DNA of 64,000 nucleotides from Alteromonas sp. a30 (GCF_026788005.1 NZ_JABEPE010000011.1:1-64000); one strand, 5' to 3'; shown: positions 38,026-47,755, numbered from the stretch's first letter. Translations and numbers: made by a program. Notes: generated by a model from the letters alone, not told the origin.

Positions 38026-38909
38026 GCTTCCTCCTCTAGTTTTTGTCCGGTCAATTTCATAAATAAGTCATCCAAATTTGCCGACTTGATATGCATGCCT
38101 TTAAGCGACACATTGGCTTGGGTTAACTGCGATAAGGTGGCTTCAATATCTTGCGTTGACGTTTCATAATACATCTCGCTTTTAAGCCAATCATAATCTG
38201 TTGAAATTGGCGCTGGCAGTGTCTGTGGTGATATACGAATTAACGCATCAGAAAAGTGCTGGCTAAGTAATGACTGCGGGTTGCCTCGCTCAATAATTTG
38301 GCCTTGTGCCATAATAACAATTTCATCACACAGAAACTCCGCCTCGTCCATATAATGCGTGGTAAGCACGATGGTTTTCCCTTGAGATTTAATACGATTT
38401 ATCAAATCCCAAAAGAGCCGACGCGCATGGGGGTCTAGCCCTGTTGTCGGTTCATCTAAAAAAATCACTTCGGGGTTATTAATTAACGCCAAAGCCAACA
38501 GTAACCGCTGTTTCTGCCCCCCAGATAATTTGCTATGAAAACGATCAATAAAATCGCCTAATTGGCAGATTTCGATTAACTCATCTTGGCACACAGGATC
38601 ATCGTAAAACGAAGAAAAGAGTTTTAGGGTATCTCTACAGGTTAGATAACTTTGCAATGCCGTATTCTGAAACTGAATTCCGACTCGAGCCAACGCGGCT
38701 TTACTTATCGGCTCACCGAAATAACAAATACTGCCTTTACTCGGTTCAACAATGCCTTCGAGCATCTCGATAGTTGTTGTTTTACCTGCACCATTTGGCC
38801 CAAGCAAACCAAAACACTGACCTTTTTTGACATCGAAGCTAATATTGTCGACAGCCAGTACATCACTAAATGATTTTGTTAACCCGCTGACCTCAATCAC
38901 GTATTGCAT
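38022..38909 (-). CDS. ABC transporter ATP-binding protein
   Basis: 295 residues. Walker A GPNGAGKTT (about 35-43), Q-loop FQNTAL, signature LSGGQKQR (about 133), Walker B VIFLDEPTTGLD and switch His in TTHYMDEAEFL are all intact. The C-terminal 70 residues (about 225-295) carry the DUF4162-like extension of CcmA-type exporters, ending in LDDLFMKLTGQKLEEE. It forms an exporter with the overlapping permease gene. Confidence 0.92.
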   Translation of the reverse strand: MQYVIEVSGLTKSFSDVLAVDNISFDVKKGQCFGLLGPNGAGKTTTIEMLEGIVEPSKGSICYFGEPISKAALARVGIQFQNTALQSYLTCRDTLKLFSSFYDDPVCQDELIEICQLGDFIDRFHSKLSGGQKQRLLLALALINNPEVIFLDEPTTGLDPHARRLFWDLINRIKSQGKTIVLTTHYMDEAEFLCDEIVIMAQGQIIERGNPQSLLSQHFSDALIRISPQTLPAPISTDYDWLKSEMYYETSTQDIEATLSQLTQANVSLKGMHIKSANLDDLFMKLTGQKLEEEA

Positions 38910-38988
38910 CTGCGCTTCTCAGTTATTTACAAGAGGCGTCAAGAATGCCACAGTATGCGCCCAGCTTAAACGCTAAAAATAAGACATC

Positions 38989-39717
38989 ATGCGAATCCCT
39001 AGAGTATTTATTCCTGACCCAATTTTCATTGATAAACATCAAGCCTTGAGCGCTGATGCATGTAAACACTTACTTACTGTTTTACGCCTAAAAGACGGAC
39101 ACCCCATCATCCTTTTTAATGGAGATGGCAACGAATATTCAGCATCATTGCGCGTTGAATCCAAACGCCACGCCACCGCGTTTGTGGAAACCCAACTAAG
39201 CATCAGTGTTGAATCACCTTTACCCATTCACCTAGGACAAGGCATTTCCAAAGGTGAACGTATGGATTTTGTGCTGCAAAAATCGGTGGAACTAGGCGTC
39301 AAGGAAATCACTCCACTCATTACTGAACGCTGCCCAATTAAACTCAACGCCGAGCGTTGGGAGAAAAAACACCAACATTGGCAAAAAGTCATCATTTCGG
39401 CCTGCGAGCAGTGTGGTCGTAACACCTTACCTATTTTACATGAGCCTATTCCTTTACAAGAGTGGCAACAACAATCCACCCAGCAGCTACGTATTACACT
39501 GCATCCACAAGCAGAAAAACGCATGCAAGATCTTAGGCCAGACCAACATGGTTTTCGCTTGCTCATAGGCCCGGAGGGTGGCTTATCAGAAAGTGAGATT
39601 TATCAAAGTGGTGAAAGTGGATTTACCCCTGCGCTGCTTGGTCCTCGTGTACTCAGAACCGAAACCGCCGCTTTGGCTGCAATTAGTGTCTTGCAAAGTC
39701 ATTTTGGCGACTTATAA
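38989..39717 (+). CDS. rsmE: 16S rRNA m3U1498 methyltransferase
   Basis: 242 residues. SPOUT-fold enzyme that methylates N3 of U1498 in 16S rRNA with SAM. N-terminal PUA-like domain (RIPRVFIPDP, HLLTVLRLKDG), then QGISKGERMDFVLQKSVELGV, CEQCGRN, and the knot region LLIGPEGGLSESEI and LLGPRVLRTETAALAAI. Length is typical. It lies upstream of gshB, as in E. coli. Confidence 0.96.
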   Translation: MRIPRVFIPDPIFIDKHQALSADACKHLLTVLRLKDGHPIILFNGDGNEYSASLRVESKRHATAFVETQLSISVESPLPIHLGQGISKGERMDFVLQKSVELGVKEITPLITERCPIKLNAERWEKKHQHWQKVIISACEQCGRNTLPILHEPIPLQEWQQQSTQQLRITLHPQAEKRMQDLRPDQHGFRLLIGPEGGLSESEIYQSGESGFTPALLGPRVLRTETAALAAISVLQSHFGDL

Positions 39718-39747
39718 CACATTAACATCATGCAATTTGTTACATGA

Positions 39748-39781
39748 TTTCTCAGGCTAGCAGTATTGAAATACTGAGAAA
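39748..39781. repeat. Nested inverted repeats between rsmE and gshB
   Basis: TTTCTCAG (39748-39755) pairs with CTGAGAAA (39774-39781), and an alternative stem CAGTAT/ATACTG lies inside (39761-39776). No T-run. Possible attenuator-like alternative structures. Confidence 0.45.
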
Positions 39782-39829
39782 TGCGCCTATTCAAAGGTAG
39801 GCATCAAAATAGATTAAGAGGATAGCAAC

Positions 39830-40786
39830 TTGAGCATCAAACTCGGTATTGTGATGGACCCTATCGCGGACATCAACATCAAGAAAGACACCAGCTTCGC
39901 CATGCTGTTAGCAGCGCAAAAACGCGGTTATGAGCTGTTTTACATTGAAATGTCAGGCTTGTATCTTGATAAAGGCCACCCACATGCGCTCACGCAATCA
40001 TTGTCGGTTCAACGTGACCCTAGCAATTTCTACCAATTAGGCGAGCAACAAGACATCGCTTTAGAAACCCTTGATGTTATTTTGATGCGTAAAGATCCAC
40101 CATTCGACAGCGAATTTCTATATGCCACGCAAATATTGCAGCAAGCAGAATTACGAGGCACTTTAGTTGTTAACAAAACCCAAGCATTACGCGATTTTAA
40201 CGAGAAACTCGCCACTTCGTATTTCCCAGATTTAATCCCCGACACGCTTGTTACCCAAAACACCGCCTTAATTAAAGCCTTCCATGCGAAACACAAAGAC
40301 ATCATTTGTAAACCACTTGATGGTATGGGCGGCGCCTCTATTTTCCGCGTAAAAGAAGATGGCAACAACTTAGGCGTCATCATTGAAACCCTCACTGCTC
40401 ACAATACACGTTACGCCATGTTCCAAGAATACATGCCTGAAATAAAAGACGGCGATAAACGTATTTTAATTGTCGATGGCGAAGTCATGCCCTACTGCTT
40501 GGCACGCCTACCCAGCGCTGGTGAAACTCGCGGAAACCTTGCCGCAGGAGGAACAGGTCGCCCTCAGCCTATCTCCGAGAGCGACCGCAAACTGGCTGAA
40601 GCCGTAGCACCGATACTGCGAGAACAGGGCCTATTTTTCATTGGACTGGACGTTATTGGTGACAAAATTACCGAAATTAACGTTACTAGCCCCACTTGCG
40701 TTCAGGAAATTGAAGCGGCATTCGACATCGATATTACGGGCAAATTATTTGACGCTATTGAAAAATATCTCAAAACCCCCAAATAA
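39830..40786 (+). CDS. gshB: Glutathione synthetase
   Basis: 318 residues from TTG 39830, with AGAGG eight bases upstream; MSIKLGIVMDPIADINIKKDTSF is the standard GshB N terminus, so the TTG is accepted. ATP-grasp ligase joining gamma-glutamylcysteine and glycine. ATP site CKPLDGMGGASIFRV (about 157-171), EYMPEIKDGDKRILIV, GRGNLAAGG-like GNLAAGGTG and EINVTSPTC are conserved. It precedes yqgE and ruvX as in many gammaproteobacteria. Confidence 0.97.
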   Translation: MSIKLGIVMDPIADINIKKDTSFAMLLAAQKRGYELFYIEMSGLYLDKGHPHALTQSLSVQRDPSNFYQLGEQQDIALETLDVILMRKDPPFDSEFLYATQILQQAELRGTLVVNKTQALRDFNEKLATSYFPDLIPDTLVTQNTALIKAFHAKHKDIICKPLDGMGGASIFRVKEDGNNLGVIIETLTAHNTRYAMFQEYMPEIKDGDKRILIVDGEVMPYCLARLPSAGETRGNLAAGGTGRPQPISESDRKLAEAVAPILREQGLFFIGLDVIGDKITEINVTSPTCVQEIEAAFDIDITGKLFDAIEKYLKTPK

Positions 40787-40845
40787 AGCTATAGTTAAAC
40801 CGAAGATGAGATGTTCAACCCAACATTCATATTAAAAGGTCGATT

Positions 40846-41406
40846 ATGCACAAAAGCCTTCAAAATCATTTGCTTATAGCTACGCCTTCGCAAGAAGGAT
40901 CGTATTTTTCACGGTCTGTTGCCTACCTTTTTGAGCATAATGAGAAAGGGGCGATGGGAATTGTAGTTAATCAACTTGCTGGTATGTCATTGGAAGAGCT
41001 GATGAAAATGACCGAAACCAGTGGAGAAGTCGACCGTTTCCGTGCCGATAACCCTGTTATGATGGGCGGTCCGGTAAGCAGAGACAGAGGGTTTATTTTG
41101 CACTCAACTCAAGTCGGTTGGAACTCAAGCTTACGGTTAAATTCTGAAATCATGATCACCACATCTAAAGACATTCTTGATGTGATTGGCAACGATAATG
41201 GCCCTGAAGATTCTATCGTTGCCTTAGGGTATGCCGGTTGGGATGCTGGTCAACTAGAGCGAGAGCTGGAAGAAAACTCTTGGTTGACCGTTGAAGCCGA
41301 CAAAGAAATCCTGTTTAAAACACCAATTGAAGATAAGTGGCAAGCCGCTATTAATAAAATTGGTATTGATATTTGGCGCTTATCGCCACACGTTGGACAC
41401 GCTTAA
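40846..41406 (+). CDS. yqgE: YqgE/AlgH family protein
   Basis: 186 residues. NHLLIATPSQEGSYFSRSVAYLFEHNEKGAMGIVVNQ is the N-terminal hallmark, followed by MMGGPVSRDRGFILHS and ALGYAGWDAGQLERELEENSWL. Cytoplasmic protein of unknown biochemical role, almost always between gshB and ruvX, as here. A terminator follows before ruvX. Confidence 0.95.
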   Translation: MHKSLQNHLLIATPSQEGSYFSRSVAYLFEHNEKGAMGIVVNQLAGMSLEELMKMTETSGEVDRFRADNPVMMGGPVSRDRGFILHSTQVGWNSSLRLNSEIMITTSKDILDVIGNDNGPEDSIVALGYAGWDAGQLERELEENSWLTVEADKEILFKTPIEDKWQAAINKIGIDIWRLSPHVGHA

Positions 41407-41435
41407 ACGCTAAACAACATTAACTTATCGCAAAG

Positions 41436-41464
41436 ACAGGTGCCCATTTCGGCACCTGTTTTTA
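41436..41464 (+). terminator. Intrinsic terminator after yqgE
   Basis: Nine-base perfect arms 41436-41444 and 41451-41459, six-base loop and a T-run to about 41463. ruvX begins 39 bases later, so it may have its own promoter or rely on read-through. Confidence 0.85.
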
Positions 41465-41502
41465 TTTTAAGCATTTATCTTAGTTTTCTTTAAGGAACCA
41501 CC

Positions 41503-41934
41503 TTGACGCAGTTAAGTCGCAGTATTTTAGGATTTGATTTTGGCAAAAAAAGCATTGGTGTTGCTATCGGCCAAGAAGTCACGGGCACTGCCGCGCCCCT
41601 TACCGCTATTCCCGCTAAAGATGGCATCCCTAACTGGGACAGCATTGCTGCATTGTACAAGGAATGGCAACCACACATTGTCGTCGTTGGCCTACCGCTC
41701 AACATGGACGGTACAACCCAGCAAATGACCTTCTCTGCAAAAAAATTCGGAAATCGTCTACACAATAAATTTAAAGTGCCCGTCGAAACCTACGACGAAC
41801 GCCTGACAACAGCAGACGCAAAAGCCCGTTTATTTGAACTTGGTGGCTTTAAAAAACTAGAAAAAGGCAAGATAGATAGCGTTTCAGCTTGTTTAATTGT
41901 TGAAGGCTGGATGGAACAACAATATACCGCTTAG
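41503..41934 (+). CDS. ruvX: Putative pre-16S rRNA nuclease / Holliday junction resolvase homologue
   Basis: 143 residues from TTG 41503 with TAAGGA upstream. RNase H-like fold: [18 protein letters not shown] carries the first catalytic Asp, [10 protein letters not shown] the middle region, and YDERLTT plus DSVSACLI the last acidic residues. E. coli YqgF matures the 5' end of 16S rRNA; the resolvase role is from homology. Length typical. Confidence 0.95.
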   Translation: MTQLSRSILGFDFGKKSIGVAIGQEVTGTAAPLTAIPAKDGIPNWDSIAALYKEWQPHIVVVGLPLNMDGTTQQMTFSAKKFGNRLHNKFKVPVETYDERLTTADAKARLFELGGFKKLEKGKIDSVSACLIVEGWMEQQYTA

Positions 41935-42088
41935 TATAAATAATTTCCAAATCGTCTTTTGAAAACGTTTTTTCACGAAATAAACTCATTCTCTTGATGG
42001 TCTGATTGTGAAAGCCAAAATGGCTTATCAATAGTGGCTCTTTTTAGGCCGCTTTAGAAGTCAGTTAAACAAATACAAGAGCAACGAA

Positions 42089-42649
42089 ATGAAACTTAAA
42101 TATGCAAAAAGCATTTTATTGAGCTTAGCCAGCCTATTCATTCTTTCCTTATCTTCTGTTGTGCAAGCTCAGTCTGAAGAAGAAAAGATTTTCATGCCTG
42201 AATGGGAGCTAAAAACCGCCGACGGTGAAGTTGTAAAATCCACAGACTTACTAGGCAAACCTGTCATTTTACATTTTTGGGCAACTTGGTGCCCATACTG
42301 TAAAAGACTTCAACCCGCATTTGATCGGTTAAACGAAAAATACAAAGACCAAGGTCTACAAATTTGGGCCGTTAGCTTTAGCGAGAAAGAAGGCGCAAAG
42401 CCACAAGAAATGCTGAACGAACGTGGTCACACCTTCAAAACCTTGGTTGATGGCGATCGTGTTGCCATTGGTCAATTCCAAGTAAACGCAACACCCACCA
42501 CCTACTTCTTCTACGCTGATGGCAGCATGATGGGCATGACGCAAAGCTCAGACCCAGAAAATCCGGGCCTAGATAAAGCCGTAGAGCACATGCTAGCCGA
42601 AATGGAAAAAGCCCAAGGCGATGCAATGAAAGAAGCTTCAGCAGAATAA
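42089..42649 (+). CDS. Periplasmic TlpA/ResA-like thiol-disulfide oxidoreductase
   Basis: 186 residues. Signal peptide (hydrophobic LLSLASLFILSLSS, cleavage near VQA). Thioredoxin fold with redox motif WCPYC (FWATWCPYCKRLQ, about 67-79), cis-Pro in NATPTTYFF and WELKTADGEVVKSTDLLGKPVILHFWAT as in TlpA/AhpC-TSA members. A reductant for periplasmic disulfides is likely; the partner is not evident. The C-terminal tail is Glu/Ala/Lys-rich. Downstream is a hairpin without T-run. Confidence 0.9.
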   Translation: MKLKYAKSILLSLASLFILSLSSVVQAQSEEEKIFMPEWELKTADGEVVKSTDLLGKPVILHFWATWCPYCKRLQPAFDRLNEKYKDQGLQIWAVSFSEKEGAKPQEMLNERGHTFKTLVDGDRVAIGQFQVNATPTTYFFYADGSMMGMTQSSDPENPGLDKAVEHMLAEMEKAQGDAMKEASAE

Positions 42650-42670
42650 CATCGCGTTTATTTGCTCTCG

Positions 42671-42699
42671 TCCCACTTTAGCGTTTGCTTGAAGTGGGA
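42671..42699. terminator. Stem-loop downstream of the TlpA-like gene
   Basis: Eight-base perfect arms 42671-42678 and 42692-42699 with a 13-base loop; no T-run. Confidence 0.4.
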
Positions 42700-42867
42700 T
42701 AGCGCCCCTTCTGACACGACAACTTATTTGCTCAACTACCAAGTGCCGACTACCTTATCTAAATTGGCTAAAAGAACAAAACACATCAACCAAATGAGAA
42801 AAGCGATGAATGTTATGTTCCTAAATATTGTTGGTAGCCTTTTCACAAATCCATAATTACATTGAAG

Positions 42868-44193
42868 CTATACTTTTTCTTTTAAATTATTCGCGTCGGC
42901 ATTCGCCTTGGCATTAATAAACGCCTTAATTTTTGAAATTAAATCCGCTGATGTTTTTTGTTCTGCTAAACGCAAAAACAATGCGCCTTTGTTGGGTTCT
43001 CCCACGCTGCTATTTAACGCATCTCTATACGCTCGCCAAAGCGAAAAAATATCCTGCTTACCTTCGCTGTTTTGTTTTATCGCTTCATCCAAAGTTTTGT
43101 GAATAAGCAAGCCGCATTGGTAGTACAAATCGAATCGTCCATTGTTCGCGGCCTCTGTTAAGGGAAATTGGCGCAAACCTTGGTTGCATATTTGCTTGGC
43201 CTTATTCACTCTAGCTTCAACATAAGGCTTGGTATCGGGATACATTTCCAACAGTGCTAATGCCGCTAGCCATTCAGCATTTCCTTCGTGTAGCCACGAC
43301 TCATTTTGCTCACCATATAATTGGTTGCCATTACTTCGCTGATACAAATGCGCCACTTCATGAGCAAAGAACCACAAAGTGTTATTTAGAAATTGCTCGT
43401 CTGCTACCTTTTCGTTCAGATTATTAACGTTCCAATGCATAAAGATTTGGTTAGGCAAAGTACCGCCTTGGGACGAATGTCCGTCGACGTTAGCGTAGGA
43501 CGCAAATAACATTGGCTTCGAGCCTTTTAATTTGCCTAAGCGCTGCTCAAAATAGTCCATTAATGCGGGAATATCAGCTTCCAAAGAAGTGTTGATTTTC
43601 TCTGGCAAGCTCTCATCCACAATGGCGATCACGTTATCAGTTTCAATGGGCTTTTGCGTTCCTACATACACATTGATGCCATCGTCTTTATCCACCCAAT
43701 GCACAACTTCGGTATGAATTACGCCATGCACCACCATATGCTGCCCTTTCGGCGCTTGCATGGAAATCTTCCAATGGTTTTCATCGTCCGCACAGGCATT
43801 AGCGCAGGCAAATAAACGCCCTGTATGGATTAGCGCACCTTTGTTCGAATAAGGCGAAAACGGGGCGTAGTCTTTAGAAAGATGTTTGTACGTTGGCGTA
43901 AGTAAAACGCTGACATCACTAAACGGTTCGCTGTCCTTTCTGACAATGAACTCATTGCCATCTTGCTGAATAATGTGGAACGCCGACGACATAGGTTGCC
44001 AACGTATTGTTCGGGAATTATCAGGATTGCGAACAAACGCGAGGCGTTTTGCAGGAGCACTTAGTAGATAACTTAATTGCCACTTTTCAGCGGCGGTTTT
44101 GACAAGGTGAATATCCACCTTCGTTGCGGTATCGGCCAAGGCTGAAAAATTCAGGCACAAAAAGCCAATAGCTAGAACTATTCTCATATACAT
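42868..44193 (-). CDS. Secreted gluzincin metallopeptidase, M1-like
   Basis: 441 residues from ATG 44193 (ATG 44187 is an alternative). Signal peptide ends near FSALA. The zinc motif HEVAH is at 278-282 (FFAHEVAHLYQ) and SWLHEGNAEWLAALAL at about 299-314 matches the WLNEGFA block of M1 aminopeptidases, with E303 as likely third ligand; the spacing from the last His is slightly longer than the usual 18. The N-terminal domain is beta-rich with a cysteine pair (FACANACADD). No GAMEN motif was seen, so aminopeptidase specificity is not assured. Convergent with the TlpA-like gene. Confidence 0.8.
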   Translation of the reverse strand: MYMRIVLAIGFLCLNFSALADTATKVDIHLVKTAAEKWQLSYLLSAPAKRLAFVRNPDNSRTIRWQPMSSAFHIIQQDGNEFIVRKDSEPFSDVSVLLTPTYKHLSKDYAPFSPYSNKGALIHTGRLFACANACADDENHWKISMQAPKGQHMVVHGVIHTEVVHWVDKDDGINVYVGTQKPIETDNVIAIVDESLPEKINTSLEADIPALMDYFEQRLGKLKGSKPMLFASYANVDGHSSQGGTLPNQIFMHWNVNNLNEKVADEQFLNNTLWFFAHEVAHLYQRSNGNQLYGEQNESWLHEGNAEWLAALALLEMYPDTKPYVEARVNKAKQICNQGLRQFPLTEAANNGRFDLYYQCGLLIHKTLDEAIKQNSEGKQDIFSLWRAYRDALNSSVGEPNKGALFLRLAEQKTSADLISKIKAFINAKANADANNLKEKV

Positions 44194-44207
44194 CCATTAT
44201 TAAATAG

Positions 44208-44534
44208 TTATGCCTGAAATACCATTTCGCAACCGCACGACCAGCATATTTCAAAATGGGCATCGTTAACTTCATGACAATGAGGGCAAACCCAATCGCC
44301 TTGCTGTCGCTTTTCTTCGTTTTCTTTTAAAAAGGCATCAATGAAGGCTCTGGCTTTGGGCTCCCATTCGGAATCGAGGATCCAAACTTCAGGCCAAGCG
44401 TCGAAGGGCGAAAGTTCGCCCACGGCACCAATGGCGAATTCATTTTTAATGAAGCAATCTATTTGTTTCGACTCTAATAAGTCTTTAATTTGTTGTACTT
44501 CTAGCCGATTTTCACTGCTAAAAATGCGAATCAA
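44208..44534 (-). CDS. DUF2007 protein with C-terminal zinc ribbon
   Basis: 108 residues. The N-terminal 75 residues (IRIFSSENRLEVQQIKDLLESKQIDCFIKNE, then PEVWILDSEWEPKARAFI) match DUF2007, a small GlnB-like alpha/beta domain. The C terminus has WVCPHCHEVNDAHFEICWSCG, two CxxC knuckles of a zinc ribbon. Function unknown. It is 14 bases upstream of the M1-like gene on the same strand and probably co-transcribed with it. Confidence 0.85.
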   Translation of the reverse strand: MIRIFSSENRLEVQQIKDLLESKQIDCFIKNEFAIGAVGELSPFDAWPEVWILDSEWEPKARAFIDAFLKENEEKRQQGDWVCPHCHEVNDAHFEICWSCGCEMVFQA

Positions 44535-44629
44535 ACCTGCGTCCTCTTTGCCTGACTAGCCTGCGCTAGCGTTAATTTGATGCTTTTAATTTAACACTTT
44601 GACCTAAACAGTTATGTTTAATTTTCAAC

Positions 44630-44730
44630 CACCTACAGAGATTTATCGCAAACTCGCCGTGAATACTTCCATGTAGGCTCCACAGCCGTTTCCCTACGGC
44701 TGAGGGTTTACGCTTAACTCTCTGTAGGTG
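44630..44730. repeat. 101-bp palindromic dispersed element, copy 1
   Basis: Terminal 12-bp perfect inverted repeat (44630-44641 / 44719-44730), an inner AAAC/GTTT pairing (44650-44653 / 44706-44709) and an inner hairpin CAGCCGT / ACGGCTG (44683-44689 / 44696-44702). A second copy is at 49752-49853. Differences between copies fall in pairs that keep base-pairing. It lies between the pilU stop and the DUF2007 start. Confidence 0.9.
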
Positions 44731-44798
44731 ACTGTTAATTTGAAACAGATATTTGGAGATTTGAACTAGAGCTTCAATTTAACACCTTGATTAAAGCG

Positions 44799-45911
44799 CT
44801 AATCCATATCAATGGTGACATCACTCAATGAACCTAAGCTGGTGCCACTATCGTTATCCAGTTTAATCATCAAGCGTAAATCGTTGGGTGAATCAGAGTG
44901 ATGTAGCGCTTGGTCCATGGTAATTCGGCCAGATTTAAACAAATCATATAACGCCATATCAAAGCTTTGCATTCCCATCTCTTTGCCTTTTTTCATGGCA
45001 TCTTTCAGGCCACTGATTTCGCCGCGCTGAATCATGTCTTGAACCAAGGGGGAATTCAGTAAGATTTCAATGGCGGCAACGCGCCCTTTTCCATCTGCCG
45101 TTGGCACAAGTTGTTGAGCAATAATGGCACGCATGTTAAGGCTTAGGTCATAACGCAATTTCGCGTGTTGGTCAGGTGGTGCTAAATGCATTATGCGCTC
45201 AATGGCTTGGTTGGCATTATTGGCGTGCAAGGTGGCAACGCACAAATGCCCTGTATCGGCAAACGACATGGCATATTCCATGGTTTCCATAGAACGAATT
45301 TCACCAATGAGTATCACATCAGGCGCTTGGCGTAGCGAGCTTTTCAGGGCATCATCGAAGGATTGGGTATCAATCCCCACTTCGCGCTGAGTCACCACAC
45401 AATTTTCGTGTTCATGCACAAATTCGATTGGGTCTTCAATCGTCAAAATATGACCAAAAGAGTTGTGATTACGATGCCCAATTAACGCAGCCAGCGAGGT
45501 CGACTTACCGGTTCCGGTTGCCCCCACAAACAAAATTAACCCGCGTTTTGCCATAATAATGTCTTTTAATACATCAGGCAGGCCCAAATCTTCCGTTTTA
45601 GGAATTTGCGTAACAATGCGCCGAATCACCATGCCGGCTTTATCGCGTTGCCAAAACGCACTGCAACGGAAACGCCCAATCTCATCGCGAGAAATAGCAA
45701 AGTTACACTCTTTGCTTTTATCAAATTCCGTTTGCTGTTCCGCATTCATGGCGCTTTTTACCAGCGCCGATGATTGCTCATCGGTTAATGCAGCTTCACT
45801 AATTGGCGTCATTTTGCCATTGATTTTTGCACTAACAGGAAACCCTGATGTAATGAACAAGTCAGAGGAGCCTTGTTCAACCATTTTTTGCAAATAAAAA
45901 TCTAAATCCAT
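44799..45911 (-). CDS. pilU: Type IV pilus retraction ATPase PilU
   Basis: 370 residues. Secretion ATPase of the PilT/PilU type: N-terminal PAS-like domain, Walker A GATGTGKST (about 130-138), Asp box ILTIEDPIEFVHEH, Walker B VILIGEIRSMETM and His box HLCVATLHANN. The PilT-specific AIRNLIRE sequence is replaced by PLVQDMIQRGE, and the C-terminal tail is longer, both as in PilU. PilU assists PilT in retracting twitching pili. pilT is directly upstream (45 bases). Confidence 0.95.
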   Translation of the reverse strand: MDLDFYLQKMVEQGSSDLFITSGFPVSAKINGKMTPISEAALTDEQSSALVKSAMNAEQQTEFDKSKECNFAISRDEIGRFRCSAFWQRDKAGMVIRRIVTQIPKTEDLGLPDVLKDIIMAKRGLILFVGATGTGKSTSLAALIGHRNHNSFGHILTIEDPIEFVHEHENCVVTQREVGIDTQSFDDALKSSLRQAPDVILIGEIRSMETMEYAMSFADTGHLCVATLHANNANQAIERIMHLAPPDQHAKLRYDLSLNMRAIIAQQLVPTADGKGRVAAIEILLNSPLVQDMIQRGEISGLKDAMKKGKEMGMQSFDMALYDLFKSGRITMDQALHHSDSPNDLRLMIKLDNDSGTSLGSLSDVTIDMD

Positions 45912-45956
45912 GTTTACTCATCTCACTTATGACATCGCTGAGGATCGTTACTGACG

Positions 45957-47003
45957 CTAAAACCCGGGAGAAGGATTCTTTTTATCAATACTTTTATCCG
46001 CTGCATCTTGCGGAGTAATCAAACCTTGGGCCACCAGCTTTTGTAGGCATTGATCCATAGTTTGCATACCGTATTGTTGCCCAGTTTGAATAACAGAGTA
46101 CATTTGCGCCACTTTGTCTTCACGGATCAAGTTCCGAATGGCGGGAATACCTAACATAATCTCATGGGCTGCAACGCGACCACCACCAATGCGCTTCAAT
46201 AAACTTTGAGATACCACTGCGCGAATGGATTCCGACAACATTGAGCGCACCATGGCTTTTTCTTCTGCGGGGAACACATCAATAATACGGTCAATGGTTT
46301 TAGGGGCAGAGTTGGTGTGCAGCGTACCAAACACTAAGTGACCGGTTTCAGCCGCACTAATGGCAAGACGAATAGTTTCTAAATCACGTAGTTCACCCAC
46401 CAAAATCACATCTGGGTCTTCACGTAGTGCCGAGCGCAGTGCATTGTTAAAGCTGTGAGTATCGCGATGCACTTCCCGCTGGTTTAATAAGCTGAGTTTG
46501 TTCTCATGAACGAATTCGATAGGGTCTTCAATGGTTAGAATATGTTGACGTTTGGTGGTGTTAATGTAGTCAATCATGGCTGCCAGCGTGGTACTTTTAC
46601 CCGAGCCGGTTGCGCCTGTTACTAATACAATGCCCGTGGGCTGATTAATGATGTCTTTGAAGATCTCCGGTGCGCCTAGTTGTTCTAAAGTGAGCACTTT
46701 GCTAGGAATGGTACGTAATACCGCCGCTGCGCCGCGATTTTGCACAAAGGCATTAACACGAAACCGGGATAAGTCTTTCACTTCAAATGAGAAATCGGTT
46801 TCTAAATTCTCTTCATATTCTTTGCGCTGCTTGTCGTTCATTATCTCGTAAATGAGCGCGTGAACTTGTTTATGGTCCATTTCTGGCACATTTAGCTTTC
46901 GCATTTCGCCATCAACCCGAATAATCGGCGGTAAACCGGCGGAAAGATGCAAGTCTGAAGCATTATTCTTCACACTAAAGGCTAAAAGTTCGGTAATATC
47001 CAA
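45957..47003 (-). CDS. pilT: Type IV pilus retraction motor PilT
   Basis: 348 residues from TTG 47003, with AGGAG nine bases upstream and the usual MDITELLAFSVKNNASDLHLS start. Walker A GATGSGKST, ILTIEDPIEFVHEN, VILVGELRDLETI, HLVFGTLHTN and the diagnostic PAIRNLIRE near 270 are present. A hexameric ATPase at the inner membrane base of the pilus that depolymerises pilin. Divergent from yggS (47 bases), an arrangement shared with many gammaproteobacteria. Confidence 0.97.
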   Translation of the reverse strand: MDITELLAFSVKNNASDLHLSAGLPPIIRVDGEMRKLNVPEMDHKQVHALIYEIMNDKQRKEYEENLETDFSFEVKDLSRFRVNAFVQNRGAAAVLRTIPSKVLTLEQLGAPEIFKDIINQPTGIVLVTGATGSGKSTTLAAMIDYINTTKRQHILTIEDPIEFVHENKLSLLNQREVHRDTHSFNNALRSALREDPDVILVGELRDLETIRLAISAAETGHLVFGTLHTNSAPKTIDRIIDVFPAEEKAMVRSMLSESIRAVVSQSLLKRIGGGRVAAHEIMLGIPAIRNLIREDKVAQMYSVIQTGQQYGMQTMDQCLQKLVAQGLITPQDAADKSIDKKNPSPGF

Positions 47004-47050
47004 GGCCTATACTCCTGTATCAACTGAATGAACAACGGCATTCTTTTATC

Positions 47051-47755
47051 ATGTTAACAATAGCAAATCGCTTGAAAAGCGCATTGGATTCGATTCAAGA
47101 CTTCGCTCAAAATGCAAAACGCCACCCTTCTGAAATTCGCCTGCTGGCTGTCAGTAAAACTAAACCGAATGACGCCATAAAGGAAGCGTGGAAAGCGGGT
47201 CAACGTATGTTTGGCGAAAACTATGTACAGGAAGGAATACAAAAAGTACAGAGTTTAAGCGAACTTAGCGATATTGAATGGCATTTCATCGGGCCGCTAC
47301 AATCCAATAAAACCAAGCAAGTGGCTGAACATTTCGATTGGGTGCAAAGCATTGAACGCGAGAAAATCGCCGAACGATTAAGCCAACAACGCCCAGAAGC
47401 TAAAGCACCGCTTCAGGTGTGCATTCAAGTCAATATTAGCGACGAGGAAAACAAGTCTGGCGTTGCGCCAAATGCGGTATTCGCTCTAGCTGAAACCATA
47501 CACGCCTTGCCTAATTTAACCTTAAGAGGATTAATGGCGATTCCGGCGAACACTGAGTCCAAAGCGGAACAAAAACAGGCTTTTCAAGCCATGCACGACT
47601 TGTATAAACGCTTACAAGCCACATATCCTCAAGTAGACACGCTTTCGATAGGGATGTCTGGTGACATGCAAAGCGCGATTGAATGCGGTTCGACCATGGT
47701 ACGCGTTGGCACGGCTATCTTTGGTCCCAGAGAAGCAAACAGCGCAAGGCAATAA
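47051..47755 (+). CDS. yggS: PLP homeostasis protein YggS
   Basis: 234 residues. Single-domain alanine-racemase-fold PLP-binding protein involved in vitamin B6 and amino-acid balance. LLAVSKTKPNDAIKEAW has the PLP Lys, GENYVQEG, WHFIGPLQSNK, LRGLMAIPA and SIGMSGDMQSAIECGSTMVRVGTAIFGPR are family motifs. Upstream of proC and yggT, the conserved order. Confidence 0.96.
   Translation: MLTIANRLKSALDSIQDFAQNAKRHPSEIRLLAVSKTKPNDAIKEAWKAGQRMFGENYVQEGIQKVQSLSELSDIEWHFIGPLQSNKTKQVAEHFDWVQSIEREKIAERLSQQRPEAKAPLQVCIQVNISDEENKSGVAPNAVFALAETIHALPNLTLRGLMAIPANTESKAEQKQAFQAMHDLYKRLQATYPQVDTLSIGMSGDMQSAIECGSTMVRVGTAIFGPREANSARQ

Noticed and set aside
42662-42856. 64-codon plus frame after the TlpA-like gene
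   Set aside because: Overlaps a stem-loop, has no good start signal and no recognisable sequence.
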